Shown piece after piece: positions 36,391 through 47,484 of a stretch of 64,000 nt of DNA (positions are counted from its first letter, which is position 1; every line of letters begins with the position of its first letter). This DNA comes from Endocalyx cinctus. Its lineage: Eukaryota; Ascomycota; Sordariomycetes; Amphisphaeriales; Apiosporaceae. The notes beneath the pieces were generated by a model that was not told the DNA's origin, searched no databases, and saw only the letters and a program-made list of their open reading frames with translations. The translations under genes and the position numbers were made by a program. The DNA lies in contig BCKC01000013.1 of the NCBI GenBank assembly GCA_001600455.1, forward strand, positions 310,001 through 374,000, in the 5' to 3' direction.

Positions 36391-39300
36391 CGTGGTCGAG
36401 GTCGGGGAAAAGGACGTGGAGACCAGTCGCTACCCTACCATCCAAGGGGCTAAGGAATATATGGACCCGGCGGCTCCGGGCCACCACGGGGAAGAGGTAG
36501 CCGAGGTCGAGGAGACTCTAATATGCCACATGGTGGAGGGAAAGGCCATAAAGATTTTGGTGGATTATATGGGGGCCGCGGAGGGCATGGGGACCGTGGA
36601 GGAGGAAGAGGTTATGGAGGCCCTACTGAAGTCGAGGTCTATAAGTAAGTCTAAATATCAGCATCCTCACGGGCCTTAAAATAAATATTAATAAAAATAT
36701 ATTTTAGGTAAAATAGTGGGATATGTCTAAATCCGGATAAAGAAGTAAAATGTATTGAGAATATATCCGCCGTCGAGGTGAAGAAAAAAAAGATTAACGA
36801 AAAGAATCTATAGCGGCCAGGATATAACGCTACTAGAAAACAAATTATACTCTGGACTAATTACTTTAAACTTTATTTAGATAACTTAAAGCTTTATCGT
36901 TACGATATAAAGATCTTAAAAGATACTAAAGGAAAAACCCCGGTCGGTAAACAGGCTAAAAGGATTATCCAGCTTTTACTGGAAGATCACTTTATCCCTT
37001 AGGGGAGAAAAATCGCTACGAACTTTAAATCCAACCTAATTTCCTTAGACAAACTAAAGGAAGACGACTATATTGTTATATACCGAATAAAGGATAAGGA
37101 TACTCCTGCCCCTAATACTACAACATGGCAAGTTTAAGTCCAGTTTACCGGATTATTAACATTGTTAGAGCTTATTAATTACCTAACCTTTACATAAGCC
37201 GATTTAATGTTCGGTTCTAAAGAAAAGATCATCTAAGCCTTAAATATTATTCTCGGCCACTATCCCAAAGCCAAAAATTCGATATTAATTATTACTACAA
37301 ATTAATACTTTAGTATAAATATTACACCTTAAGATAATATAAGTCTCGGTACTAGCTTATAAATAATTCGAGGCTTTTTTATAAATATTCGAGCCGCAAC
37401 TACTCGTATCTTAGTAAATGTATAAGTAAAAAATATGGTATTTTACGAGGAAGGATTACTTGATAAGATTATACTAGCTTATATATCGGAAAATAGCCTA
37501 AATAAGGTTAATCTTCTTCAATTCTTAAAGAAACTGTCCGTTAATATAACTTATATTACGAGAATAAATTCCCGGGATCAGCGTATTATTAAGATTAAAA
37601 TAATATAAACGCTCACAACGAAGGACAATAGTCGATAATTAGACCATCCCCCAAAAATATCAGGTTTTGCTACTAGGGCTAAGAACGTATAGTTTTTTTT
37701 AAATACTTCACCTAAAACTTTAAGTTAATCCGTATTTATGGGCGGTGGGCGTGGGCGCGGGAAGTCGGGTAAGAAAACTGTGAAACCTGGTTTAGTACCG
37801 CCACAAAATGGAAGATATATTAATATTTTTAATTTTTTTAAAGATAGTAAATTTTTTTTTTAATTTTATTATAAGTTTAACGTAAGTATTAATGTTTATA
37901 GTATATAATATTATCGTTAAGGACCTAACTTTACCCGTCGTTAATATATTTGGAAAAAATAATTCTTCATATTTATTAATATAGGTATATTACGTTAGGC
38001 CCGGCTAACCTGCAAAAATAAAACTTAGTAGTTTATAAACATAAAATATGATCCGTTTCGCGGTAAGGAGGCCAGTTTATAATACGCGATCGATTATTAG
38101 TTCTAATAATCAATTACTGGGTTTTAAATCGACGAACCCGATATTAATAAGCGCGTAAATTTTTTTATAGAATAAGATCTAGCTAATATTTAAATAGAAC
38201 GCGTTCGGTATAAATATATTAACCTAATTTCTTATCGTCCCAGGTCGAGTATTAAATACTCCAAGCATCAAATACTCTAGAACTAGCGTAATATATCCGA
38301 GGTTTAGTAATTGGGATATACGATCGGTTAAGTTTGTAACAAAGGTAAATCTGCCTTCTTAGATATATTTATATATTTTATTACAGGGTTAAAGAAATGC
38401 GTAGCAGAGTAATAAGGATTTTATCAACAAGCTTAACAAATTTCAAGGTAAACTAAAAGAACTCGGAGTCGGTGTTAATAATTATATACCAGGTAAGCAT
38501 ATTATCGTAAACCATTAGTAATTTTAATTTCAAATAGATTACTGGATATATAGGTTTGTTATTAACCCTAATCGGCCGAAAATGGTACTAGTTATCATCC
38601 CACAAAATACGAGTACTAAAATATATAACCGGGTTAAATATATATGCGATATGAAAGAAAGTATTTTTAATGTTTACGTATTTAATTTTAAGTTTATTAA
38701 AGTAAACTTGCAGTATTATACTAATATTGGACTAAAGTTTAATTTAAAACTAGGCGAAGTAAACTATATGCTTAATTTGCTAAAATTAGGGTTTATTGCG
38801 TAAAAGAAAACTATAGTGGTTAAAATTAATATTACCCACTTATCCCCTGGATCTTTATTAAATACTCCAAGTATCGCTGGAATCGTCGTATTGATCGATA
38901 AATAGCTCGGATAATAACCCGGTTATATTTAAATCTAACCTACCCGTTAAGAGCAAATTGATAAGTTAAATATATTACTTAAGTCGCGCTTGATACTTTG
39001 GAAATAAAGGAATAAGGTTTTCCCTGAAAATATTTTTATTTACCGAGATAGGGTATCGGAAGGTTAATATGATATAATTATTAACGAAAAGCTACCGGCT
39101 ATGCGGGCCGCGTACGAGGTGGTATACCCCGCGAACGATACCAAGGCCGGTAAACCACGTATTATTATTATTATTGTCGGGAAGCGCTATAACACGCGTT
39201 TTTATAGCACTAAAGTGGAAGACGCTAACCGAGGAGGTAACCTGTAGCACGGCACCGTGGTTGACCGCGGCGTAACAGAAGCCCGAAACTAGGACTTTTT

Positions 39301-39682
39301 TCTTCAGGCGCATAACGCTATCCAGGGTACAGCACGATCTGCGCACTATTACGTTGTTTATAACTAAATATTCCGCAACCTGAAACTCTCTGCGCAGTTC
39401 TCCACGGCTACGGATATATTAGAGGACCTAACGTATAATATATACTACCTCTTCGGAAGAGTTACGAAGGCGGTTAGCATCTATCCCCCGGCATACTACG
39501 CTAACCTTCTCTACACGAGGGCTCGGTGTTATATAAGTAGTATATTTAATCCTTTAACCGAGTCGAATCCTGAAACGAGTTCGGTTGGGATAAATGTTGC
39601 GGGTACATCGTTGTCTTAGGCTGTTGACAATAATTTGGTGACGATCCACGATAATGTAAAAAATGCCATGTTTTACGTCTAA
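36391..39682 (+). pseudogene. Argonaute (PIWI/PAZ) gene, heavily RIP-like mutated
   Basis: An RGG-rich N-terminus starts at 36391 (RGRGRGKGRG), then a 63-bp intron at 36645-36707 (GTAAGT to TTTAG). Next come the N-domain (LWTNYFKL, RYDIKILKD, KRIIQLLLEDHF), linker and PAZ-region segments (ALNIILGHYPK, RGFFINIRAATTRILVNV), MID (YNRVKYICDMKE) and PIWI (VGKRYNTRFYSTKVEDANRGG, GTVVDRGVTEARN). The C-terminus ends MFYV. Many TAA/TAG codons interrupt it, often at expected Gln or Trp positions. Of the PIWI DDH triad, the first Asp reads Asn (KINITH) while the second (YRDRVSEG) and the His (SAHYYVV) remain. It is non-functional as read. Upstream coding sequence may be lost. Confidence 0.85.
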
Positions 39683-40067
39683 TTTCTACCCTTTCTTTCT
39701 GCTTTTTTTTTTTTACCCAATTGGACATTAAAGTCAGCAATTTATGGATAATAAAAGTTATCTAAATACATATTATATAAACCAGCTATATTCGAGGTAA
39801 TAATATTTATAGGCTTACGATATCTCACGTTTTATACTTTAAACTCAAGCAATCAAGCTGCCACGTATAGATAAACCTTTTGATAAATTCTTCATGCGGC
39901 ATCGTACGAATAGACTATACGGGACAATGCGTGCATTTGCGGATGATCTTTAGCAATGTAATTAAGTATTATTATTAAAATGTGGCTTAATAAGTAGCCA
40001 TCATGAGCATTTCTGATGTCACTTGGACGTCAATAGTCCAGACTCAAGGTGGAAAGCAACTACACTG
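39683..40067. other. Intergenic, nothing recognised
   Basis: AT-rich, no supported frame. Confidence 0.4.
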
Positions 40068-40634
40068 CTAATCCACGTGGATCCATATGTGTAATACACA
40101 TCCACATCCATCCATTCCACAAAGCCTCTCATTAGTCAGCCACCCATTCAATATGAAGCTATCGTGGGTGTAATTGAGTGGAATAAGTGTATTATTTATG
40201 GAGTTTTGCCAAGCAGTCGAGGTAAGGTCTGTCTTGACACCTGTCAGATCCCGCTCCATTGTTCGCTCCATAGTAATTGGGGCGGCTCGTCGTCTCGCGT
40301 TCGGTGTCGCTTCGGCTACGGGAAGGTCAGGGGTGGCTACTGTAGCTGGAGGTAGGGGACAGTTGCGGCTATGTTTCTCAATACGCGATGAGTAGTTCTC
40401 GGCTTTATTGTAGACGTGCTATTGGTACTTCAGACTACGTTGGCGAAACTGGCCTCGCTCTTCTGCAAATATGTTTTGGTACCTATCGGTAGTAATGCCG
40501 AGATGATTCTCAAGTTCCGTCTGGTTCTCGTACGTGAGGATCGTGTGGCCACCGACTTCATAGTGGCGCAGGAATTCTTCAAGTCGTTTAGGCAGATTTG
40601 GCCAAGGGGAGGACGGTATCCAAGTTCGATTCAA
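40068..40634 (-). pseudogene. Unknown protein frame with one in-frame TAG
   Basis: The minus frame from 40634 is open to TAG at 40419-40421, then open again to 40068 in the same phase, about 188 codons. The first part has charged, helix-like sequence (RLEEFLRHYEVGG; ELENHLGITTDRYQN). The context CAA TAG CAC is compatible with CAG to TAG. No family recognised; it may be a chance alignment of frames. Confidence 0.35.
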
Positions 40635-41258
40635 GGAGCAGAGCTCTTGAACTACCCTATCGACTGTCCAATACCAAAAATCGCCGCTCGCTATTTTATT
40701 CGATGCTCAAATAATAGGTGGGAGGACTCGAGAAATGTTGGTCTGAAATAAAATATCCGTATGTATATCTAAACGATATCATACCAAGTCCACTTGCGTT
40801 TTTGACATGTTAATCAGTATTTTTCCTACGCTCCGCGTGAAAAGTGCGCACCTAATTGAAGGAGAAAATTTGTACATATAATAAACAATAGAAGTCTGTG
40901 GTTTGCGTCTTTTGCAGCCGATTTTCATGAGAGGCTTTGAAAATATATATATATATATATATATATAAAATAAATAAAGAAAAACCAAGAGGCATAATTA
41001 GTGGGCTGTCCCGAAACCCATATCACGCTAACCCCGCAACAAGCCTTTTTCTCTAGCGTAATCTTAAGAATGTCTACACTGGGAAGCCCCGCTTATTAAT
41101 CATTCTCTTTTGTTATTATACAGTCGCATATGTGTACCACATACACACATACATACAATATAATATATTCAACACACCCCCCCCTCTAATAATTATTACT
41201 GTTTTTATTTAAGTATAAGAATAAAGATGAACTAATCGACTATAAGTATTCCCCCAAA
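40635..41258. other. Intergenic with (AT)n microsatellite
   Basis: An (AT)n tract lies at about 40943-40966. The stretch just before 41259 is the likely promoter and leader of the kinase-like gene; a C-rich CCCCCCCC run lies at about 41177-41184. Confidence 0.5.
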
Positions 41259-43622
41259 ATGGATCGTGGTTTACTTCCTACGCCGGAAGAAATCCAGAAA
41301 CTTATTGAGGAAAGGGAACTTTTCCGACGCCAAGCAGAAGAAGAGCGGAGAGGCAGAGAAGAAGAACGACAAAGACGAATCGATGCAGAAGCATTCACGA
41401 AAAACACGGCATTCATTCCCTGCTTATATTACTGTTACGCCCTTCTCTTCCAGCCCGTATCGGCTCAGAAAGTATCGACCCTCTCCTCGAGCGGCGGCTT
41501 TACCGACGTCAAGTCCCGCTTCTATCCGCGGGAACTTCGCCCTTGGGTACAATTTCCGACCCTCCACAACGAACATTTTACGCTTCTCTCGGACCTATTC
41601 AACCACCAACAACTCTTCCCCAGCTTTGCCGACATCATGCACGTTAATCGAGACCTATCGCCGAGCCCCTTGGCCGACGAGCAGGATTTACGACCGTTCG
41701 AGATGCTTGCGGTGGAGTTGCGCGCAAAAAGAATTATTTCCGAATATTTAAAACTCGTCCCCCAGGACACGACGAAAATTAAATTTCGGTCAAACCCATA
41801 TAGTTTACCAGCCGACACCCTCGTAACTTCCGGAAGTGCCGCTGAGACACCTGATCAAGCCGTCGGACTTTTGGAGGACCAATCTCTAAATATCGAGCCG
41901 GCGAGGGAGCCCCGTCGTCAACGTGGCCGCGGTCGTTCCTCGAAACGGTCCGCCTCTTCTCCCCCAACATCCGGCAGTCCTTCGCCTTCCAAGAAAAGCT
42001 CCCCCGAACGCCGCATCGTCCCAGATCGATGGTGTATGCGCCAAAACGCGGAGAACGTTCGCAAAGTGTTATTCCTGGTCGAGTACAAGGCTGCCCACAA
42101 GCTCACGCCGGAAACTTTGCGTCTGGCTCTCGACGGGTCTGCGGATGCGACCATCTTCACCGACGCCGTCCGCCGCTATAACCAAGCGGGCTCGCGGAGA
42201 TCAGGGTCGCGAGGGGGCCAGAGCCTCGTCAAGAGGAAATTACCGTCGGCTTCTGACCGGGAAACGGCCCGAAACAAAACCGCCCGAGTCCTCACCCAGG
42301 CGTTTCACTACATGGTCGACTGCGGCCTTGCTTACAGTTACGTGACTTCTGGCGAATGTTTCGTTTTTTTATATATGGATCAATCCGATCCGACTGTTCT
42401 CTATTATCACATGGCGCTACCGAAAGACGAAATTAGCATACCTGTCCCTACGCACCCGGTCGAGGAGGCCGTCATAGATCGGCATGCTCACCTGATGAAG
42501 CATACGCCTATCGCCCTAGTATTGACGCTTATTCTCCTCTCATTAAAAAAAGAACCTCTTTCGGCCGAAGCTAAAGCGCGCATGCGAAACCGTCTCATGC
42601 GATGGGGAGGTGTGTACAATGTCGAAAACGCCGGTAGTAATCCTACCCCGGAAAGGTTACGACCTACCGAAGCCGTTCGCCTGCGGCCCGTCGAGGAAGA
42701 AGGAAACACGTCTTGCAAAGATCCGGAAAAGGGGCGTCTTCGCGACGATGGTGATGACGACGAGAACGATCCCGACTCGACAGGGCCACCGGGAGCCCCC
42801 CCTACCAAACCGCCTGCCCAACAGGCCGTGGCTCACCGGCCTTCTCGCGACTCGAGGTCGTCCCAAGCGGGTTCGGAAAATCAGGCCGGAGGAAAGCAGT
42901 CTCGAGGGATACACTCTGACCAGCTTGTTCGTCGACTTCCACTCGAGTCATATTGCACCCAGCGGTGCCTTGTCGGGCTTAAGCACGGCCGCCCTCTGGA
43001 TGAGAACTGCCCGAATGTTAATGCTCATCGACAAGGCTTGGGTAACAAACACCGCGTCGACTCTGCACAACTCCTTGGCATCATTCGGGAGCAGCTTCGT
43101 GTTAATCTTGACGACAGCTGCGAGGCGCTCGACTCGCGCGGAAAGTTTGGTGCTATCGGCGCTCTCTTCAAGGTCACAGCTCGCCCTTACGGCTATACCT
43201 TGGTCGCAAAAGGCGTTCAGGAAGCACATCGTTCTCTCCTTTCATTCGAAGCCCGAGTGTACGCGCGCCTGTCGTCCCTGCAAGGAACGGTCGTTCCGGT
43301 ATGTCTTGGTGTCGTCGACTTGACCAGAGACTATGTCTTGGGAGGCGGCGCTTACATTAGGCGAATGATGCTCCTGTCGTACGGCGGGGAAACGGCGAAC
43401 TCCGCGACCGACCAGGATATGGAGGTTCTTGCACAGGAGCTTACGCGGTACGGGGTCGAGCACGAAGATCTGAGACGTGCTAACATGCTCTGGAATGAAG
43501 AAGTGGGTCGAATTATGGTTATTGACTTTGACCGAGCTGCTCTATACCGTCTTAAGCGGGCAAATAGTACGGGGCCGGGAGACCATGATTCGAAGCGGCG
43601 GAACGTGGAAATTTACGTTTAA
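41259..43622 (+). CDS. Nuclease-like/kinase-like fusion protein
   Basis: A single intact 787-aa exon. Residues 8-45 are a charged coiled coil. Residues about 75-185 are a conserved N-terminal block (RFYPRELRPWVQF). A PD-(D/E)XK-like region follows: PDRWC with D256, then LVEYK with E275 and K277, and a hydrophobic GLAYSYVTSGECFVFL strand pair. A low-complexity linker (about 465-560) leads to a kinase-fold C-terminus with the HEDLRRAN catalytic loop (H735, D737, N742) and DFD (D756). No glycine-rich loop or VAIK lysine could be placed with confidence. Fungal proteins with this combination are common in repeat-rich regions. Substrate unknown; catalytic activity is inferred only. Confidence 0.75.
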   Translation: MDRGLLPTPEEIQKLIEERELFRRQAEEERRGREEERQRRIDAEAFTKNTAFIPCLYYCYALLFQPVSAQKVSTLSSSGGFTDVKSRFYPRELRPWVQFPTLHNEHFTLLSDLFNHQQLFPSFADIMHVNRDLSPSPLADEQDLRPFEMLAVELRAKRIISEYLKLVPQDTTKIKFRSNPYSLPADTLVTSGSAAETPDQAVGLLEDQSLNIEPAREPRRQRGRGRSSKRSASSPPTSGSPSPSKKSSPERRIVPDRWCMRQNAENVRKVLFLVEYKAAHKLTPETLRLALDGSADATIFTDAVRRYNQAGSRRSGSRGGQSLVKRKLPSASDRETARNKTARVLTQAFHYMVDCGLAYSYVTSGECFVFLYMDQSDPTVLYYHMALPKDEISIPVPTHPVEEAVIDRHAHLMKHTPIALVLTLILLSLKKEPLSAEAKARMRNRLMRWGGVYNVENAGSNPTPERLRPTEAVRLRPVEEEGNTSCKDPEKGRLRDDGDDDENDPDSTGPPGAPPTKPPAQQAVAHRPSRDSRSSQAGSENQAGGKQSRGIHSDQLVRRLPLESYCTQRCLVGLKHGRPLDENCPNVNAHRQGLGNKHRVDSAQLLGIIREQLRVNLDDSCEALDSRGKFGAIGALFKVTARPYGYTLVAKGVQEAHRSLLSFEARVYARLSSLQGTVVPVCLGVVDLTRDYVLGGGAYIRRMMLLSYGGETANSATDQDMEVLAQELTRYGVEHEDLRRANMLWNEEVGRIMVIDFDRAALYRLKRANSTGPGDHDSKRRNVEIYV

Positions 43623-43907
43623 AGAGAATTAAAAAAAAAAAAACGAACCGGAACGAACAGCCACATCGGGGCGCTTTCGTCATCCCCAAGTTCCTGCCGG
43701 GCCTAGGCTTTACAAGACTCCTTGGTAGATTTCTTACCCGGCGCCGTCGGGGTGCGCGCTTTATCACGTTTAACCGACGTTGGGTGCTTATCTATAGATA
43801 TGGCCCAGAATATGACGGCCTCTTAGTCGGATACTATACTCTTTTTTTTCTAGCCCCTTCGCTCCCCGCGTATGACTGACAAACAGTGTTTCCGTGACAA
43901 ATGCTTG
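43623..43907. other. Intergenic, nothing recognised
   Basis: Poly-A tract right after the kinase stop; no supported frame. Confidence 0.35.
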
Positions 43908-44545
43908 CTACAACTTGTAGGCAGGTGGGAAGCTAAAGCGTACATTAATTCCTGTATCTCGTACCCTTCTCCGCCGTGTACATTTACATCGTACCCTCAC
44001 CAAAGTTCTGAGATGTCCCTTCAGCCCGCAATACCCTATTGTAAGTTTAGCTGGTAACCTTTCGTAGTCCTTTGATATTCTACGGCTACGAACCCTTATA
44101 ACAACCTTGACCAGTCCGCTATATGAATTTGTCTTGGAGAAAGTTCTGAAGTTGACGATCAGGTGTGCCGAGAACTCGGAAAGACCTATGATGGTGGGGT
44201 TATTCCTCAGGACGCTCCCGTCCTGAAAAACTCCGAGGCCCGGCACACGTTTAGGGGGGAAGAACCTAGACACTCGCTAGGTAAAGCCGGCGCGTCTCTC
44301 TAGAAATTCGCACATCGGGGCCGCCGAAGTGGGTGAAAAGGTTAGTCGGCGGCTGCTCGACGCTCGCGACTAATACGCCCACTTTCGTCCCCACGGCGGT
44401 GGCGTACGACGGGCTCGCCATCTTGTCCCCGAACACCCTTTTCAGAGCAGTCTCGATCCCCCGCGCCGAGTATAAGCAGCCGAACAGGATGAGGTGGACC
44501 CACTTCAGGACGAAGAACAATTTGACGAACCCGAGGACGGGGTTG
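43908..44545 (-). pseudogene. Patatin-like phospholipase fragment, frameshifted
   Basis: The minus frame from about 44545 reads VLGFVKLFFVLKWV, then TALKRVFGDK and SPSYATAVGTKVGVLVASV, typical of the middle of fungal patatins. It stops at 44266. An overlapping frame from 44273 continues FFPPKRVPGLGVFQDGSVLRNNPT, containing the DG half of the Ser-Asp dyad. A frame change at about 44270 breaks the protein. The GXSXG nucleophile region is missing, so this is a remnant. Confidence 0.7.
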
Positions 44546-44660
44546 CAGGAAGGCTAGGAGGTGAAATTTGAGTGTGCCCAGAAGTGGGATGTGGTGTGGT
44601 CCGGGAACTGGGATATGAGTGTGGCCCAGGAGAATGTTATGTGCCGGGCATGGCGTCTGG

Positions 44661-44670
44661 GATATATAAG
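44661..44670 (+). promoter_or_regulatory. TATA-like element of the Sur7-like gene
   Basis: GATATATAAG lies 82 bp upstream of the ATG at 44752, a common distance for fungal TATA elements, followed by a pyrimidine-rich leader. Confidence 0.45.
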
Positions 44671-44751
44671 TCACAATCTCTTTCTTACATTCAACAAGTC
44701 CATTCGCCCTTGATCTCTCACTACTTTATTTCACTTCTCATTTGCGACAGC

Positions 44752-45582
44752 ATGAAAAAGATCGCATCAGCCTTTTTATTAGTGGTTAGTGCAGTCTTTT
44801 TTATTGTGGGCATTGCCCGGGAAGAAATACGCACGCGCGGAATTGCTAAAATCAAGCTAAAACTGCCCCAGATTTCATCCCGAAAACTCCCCAAGTTTTA
44901 TCTACCCGATATCCCCGACGTTACCCAACTCCCTGGCATCACCCTGCCTACTAAAGTTACAGATCTCCCCAATGTCACCGGCATACCGGGCGTCCCGAGT
45001 GAAGTCGAGACTCTTGTCTCCGGCATCGCTACACGAGTTTCCGAGGGCATAAGTCAGGCAACGGCTGCGGCGGACTCCCTTGTGGACAACATCCCCCAAG
45101 AGATTATCATCGGGATAGATAAAATTTGCTATATCACCAAAGATAACTAAAGCGACTGTCGAGGAATACCTTCCAACCTCTCCACCTTGTTTTTTAGTCC
45201 TCTCGACTCTCTCCTGGATCTTGGTATCGTTACCTCGCCCATCTTTGATATTTTTAAAATTAACGTTCGTTCTTGCTTGATTACCGCCCTGGTAGGAGTG
45301 CTCCTATTATCCGCATTTTTCGTGGTTTTCTATATCGTTAATTTTATTACGTTTAGTATTTTTTTCCTTATTCCAGGCTTAAAGGCCATAGTAGAAGCAG
45401 GCCTCGCCCTCCTAGTTCTCGTTCCGTTACTACTAACAGCGATAATCACATTTTCGACACCCTCGTTATTTCGTAAGATTAATTTCCTGCTTGTGGAAAA
45501 CGGGGACTTGGTGTGGTGTGTCGGAGTGGTGCTCGGTTTGGTCGTGGTTGCCTTAGTGGTTCGATATAGCCCCTTGCCGTAG
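44752..45582 (+). pseudogene. Sur7/PalI-like four-helix membrane protein, one in-frame TAA
   Basis: The frame starts MKKIASAFLLVVSAVFF, a signal-anchor helix, then a lumenal/extracellular segment with a KICYITKD...DCRGIP cysteine pair of Sur7/PalI type. TAA at 45148-45150 interrupts exactly between these cysteines (AAC TAA AGC, consistent with CAA to TAA), and the same frame runs on to 45582. Three more hydrophobic segments follow, starting near ITALVGVLLLSAFF. About 276 aa if read through. Family members organise plasma-membrane domains or sense pH. Identification is moderate because sequence conservation in this family is low. Confidence 0.6.
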
Positions 45583-45618
45583 GTAGCTCAGAATGAGTGG
45601 AGAAATACATTTTTTCCG

Positions 45619-45754
45619 CTGCTTAGATACATATATACTCAGAGTACATTCTTTCCATCGGAATGCTGATTTCTATATTGAGGCAGGGTTATGGGGGATG
45701 AGTGGGGACTAGTCATTATTTCCATTGGAATGATGACTGTGACATTTGCTATAG
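45619..45754 (+). repeat. Dispersed repeat, copy 2 of the TTTCCATTGGAATG family
   Basis: Near full-length match to 11950-12081, same orientation, with scattered substitutions and a short deletion in the GGGGTAAGGGATGAG stretch. Confidence 0.85.
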
Positions 45755-45881
45755 AGGGGATGAGCACCTAGGGAGGGGGTGTGCCAGGGAGAGATGCCCC
45801 GGGAGAGATACCCAAGGAGACAATTGAAAGCATGCGTAGCAAAGGGTCCCATCCCTTCCCAAATATATGTATCGTACACAC

Positions 45882-45918
45882 TAGCCATCGGAATGCTGAC
45901 TGTGATATTAACACAGAA
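45882..45918 (+). repeat. Dispersed repeat, short piece
   Basis: Contains ACTAGCCATCGGAATGCTGA and a following CTGTGATATTAA, the distal word of the same repeat family. Confidence 0.6.
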
Positions 45919-46147
45919 CAGAAAAAAATCGGATTAATCTTATACTGAAATGTACATTATGTAACTTGCAGAGTCATCGCATGGACTTATGCAATATGCC
46001 TAGATTCTACTATAGTTCTAATCCAGTATCAGAAGGTACTGTAAGACTTAAATATATATAGACATGATATCAGGAAGCATTTCTTGACAATGTTGGTTGT
46101 GCGACACTACCGACATACCATACCGCTCTCCTTTCATAACAGCCAAC

Positions 46148-47173
46148 ATGCTGGATATTCAAGCCATGGAATCCCCTCCGTCTCTCGAAGACCAGGGCAC
46201 TGCTAGCATGATGAATATCCATATTGCTCAAGGGTCTACGCATTTTCAGGTAGAGCAGCCGCAGCCCGTGACCCCGATTCCTACGCAACACAATCCAAGT
46301 TCTGCATATGGCTTACAACTTACTTCCCACATAGCCCTCTCGCAGCTCCTGGATCCTATGGACCTACCTCCTTCTGTAGCCCTGGATAGACAAACGTGTC
46401 CACACCTTCCAAGCCCAAGCAGCTTTGTAGAATGGGACGACGATTCTATCAGTAAAGTTAAGAGACCTACATCGTCGACACCCACACCCACTAGAACCCT
46501 GCCGACCGATACCCTCATCACTTTGAAAGACTCGGACGACGAGAAGCAAAGATCATTTTTCAACCTACGCCGCCAATTGGATCATAAGAAAAGTAACAAG
46601 CATAGCATGTGGGAAGAGATATTGAAGTCCTGTCAAGAGATGTGGCCTGGCGAACACCTCAACAAGGCCGCGCTGAAGATGAGGATTACTAGAATCGTCT
46701 TCCACCACGCGCAGTGGCCTGAATCGGAGGTATGCTACTGGCTCAAATTCATAGATCCTCATACGTCACATCAAATTTCTCATGTATAATAAGACATGCT
46801 GACACCGAAGGTTGACTCAGGACACATCACTGAGGCTGGCTGTGGCTGAGTTAGATCGTCATCGATATCGAGAGATACTCAGGCTCATGAAAAGCATGGG
46901 GGTTGCCAAGCGTGGAATTGGAACGAAGCTGCCGTCGCGAAACGGTTGATCGAGCTGCGGTTAGAGACGTTTGATGATGGATCGGAGATGAAGCCTCAAC
47001 GACGACAGCGCAAGACAGCGGCGCGCAAGAAGGCGGAAAAAGTCACCAAAACTAAGAATATGGGCGGTTGGTCGATGAATTATAACAATAGGAGCATTAT
47101 AGAGTACCAGGAGCCGGTCCCCGCCCTGACGAGCGAGCAGCAGGAATACCTACTGGCTCAATATTGCAAGTAG
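46148..47173 (+). pseudogene. Hypothetical protein with Myb/trihelix-like module, frameshifted
   Basis: Exon 1 (46148-46729) has an acidic, Pro/Thr-rich N-terminus followed by KHSMWEEILKSCQEMWPGEH and KAALKMRITRIV, resembling the helix layout of a Myb/trihelix DNA-binding unit. A 91-bp intron (46730-46820, GTATGC, branch CTGAC, acceptor CTCAG) leads to a helix (ELDRHRYREILRLMK). A one-base loss in the AAAA at 46890-46893 then shifts the frame; the next phase continues WNWNEAAVAKRLIELRLETF to 47173. The start was set at the first in-frame ATG. Sequencing error is possible. Confidence 0.5.
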
Positions 47174-47484
47174 GAGCCCGAACTCGACAGTGTAGAGACA
47201 GAGGATATGTAAGGTTATTCATCAAGCAACTGATCGTGACCTCGCTAGGATATTTGCGCTGTAAAACAGTTATAAGCGTGCCAACCAGACAAGGCGTAAG
47301 TGCATACATCTCGGTTGTTGGAATGTTGGCTGCGATATTAAGATAGGGGTCATACTAGCGGATTAGCTGATAATTTACACCACCGATTTGAGTTGATTAT
47401 AGACTTACTTCATATTACATGTAACGTATGAATAGGTAGGAGCAGCAGGAGGGGGAGAAGGCTGGCGCTTTTTTTCCCGAGGAA
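47174..47484. other. Intergenic, short repeat piece
   Basis: A diverged GTTGGAATGTTGGCTGCGATATTAAG at about 47317-47342 resembles the dispersed repeat family. Confidence 0.4.

Larger units (their letters stand above)
45583..46147. other. Intergenic with dispersed repeats
   Basis: Holds repeat copies at 45619-45754 and 45882-45918 and an imperfect GGGAGAGATRCCC duplication near 45789-45815. Confidence 0.55.

Noticed and set aside
36391..39682. Argonaute as an active silencing gene
   Set aside because: Too many stops and a lost catalytic Asp; no single frame gives a functional product.
41918..42914. Several 80-110 codon minus frames under the 787-aa gene
   Set aside because: GC-driven shadow frames without motifs.
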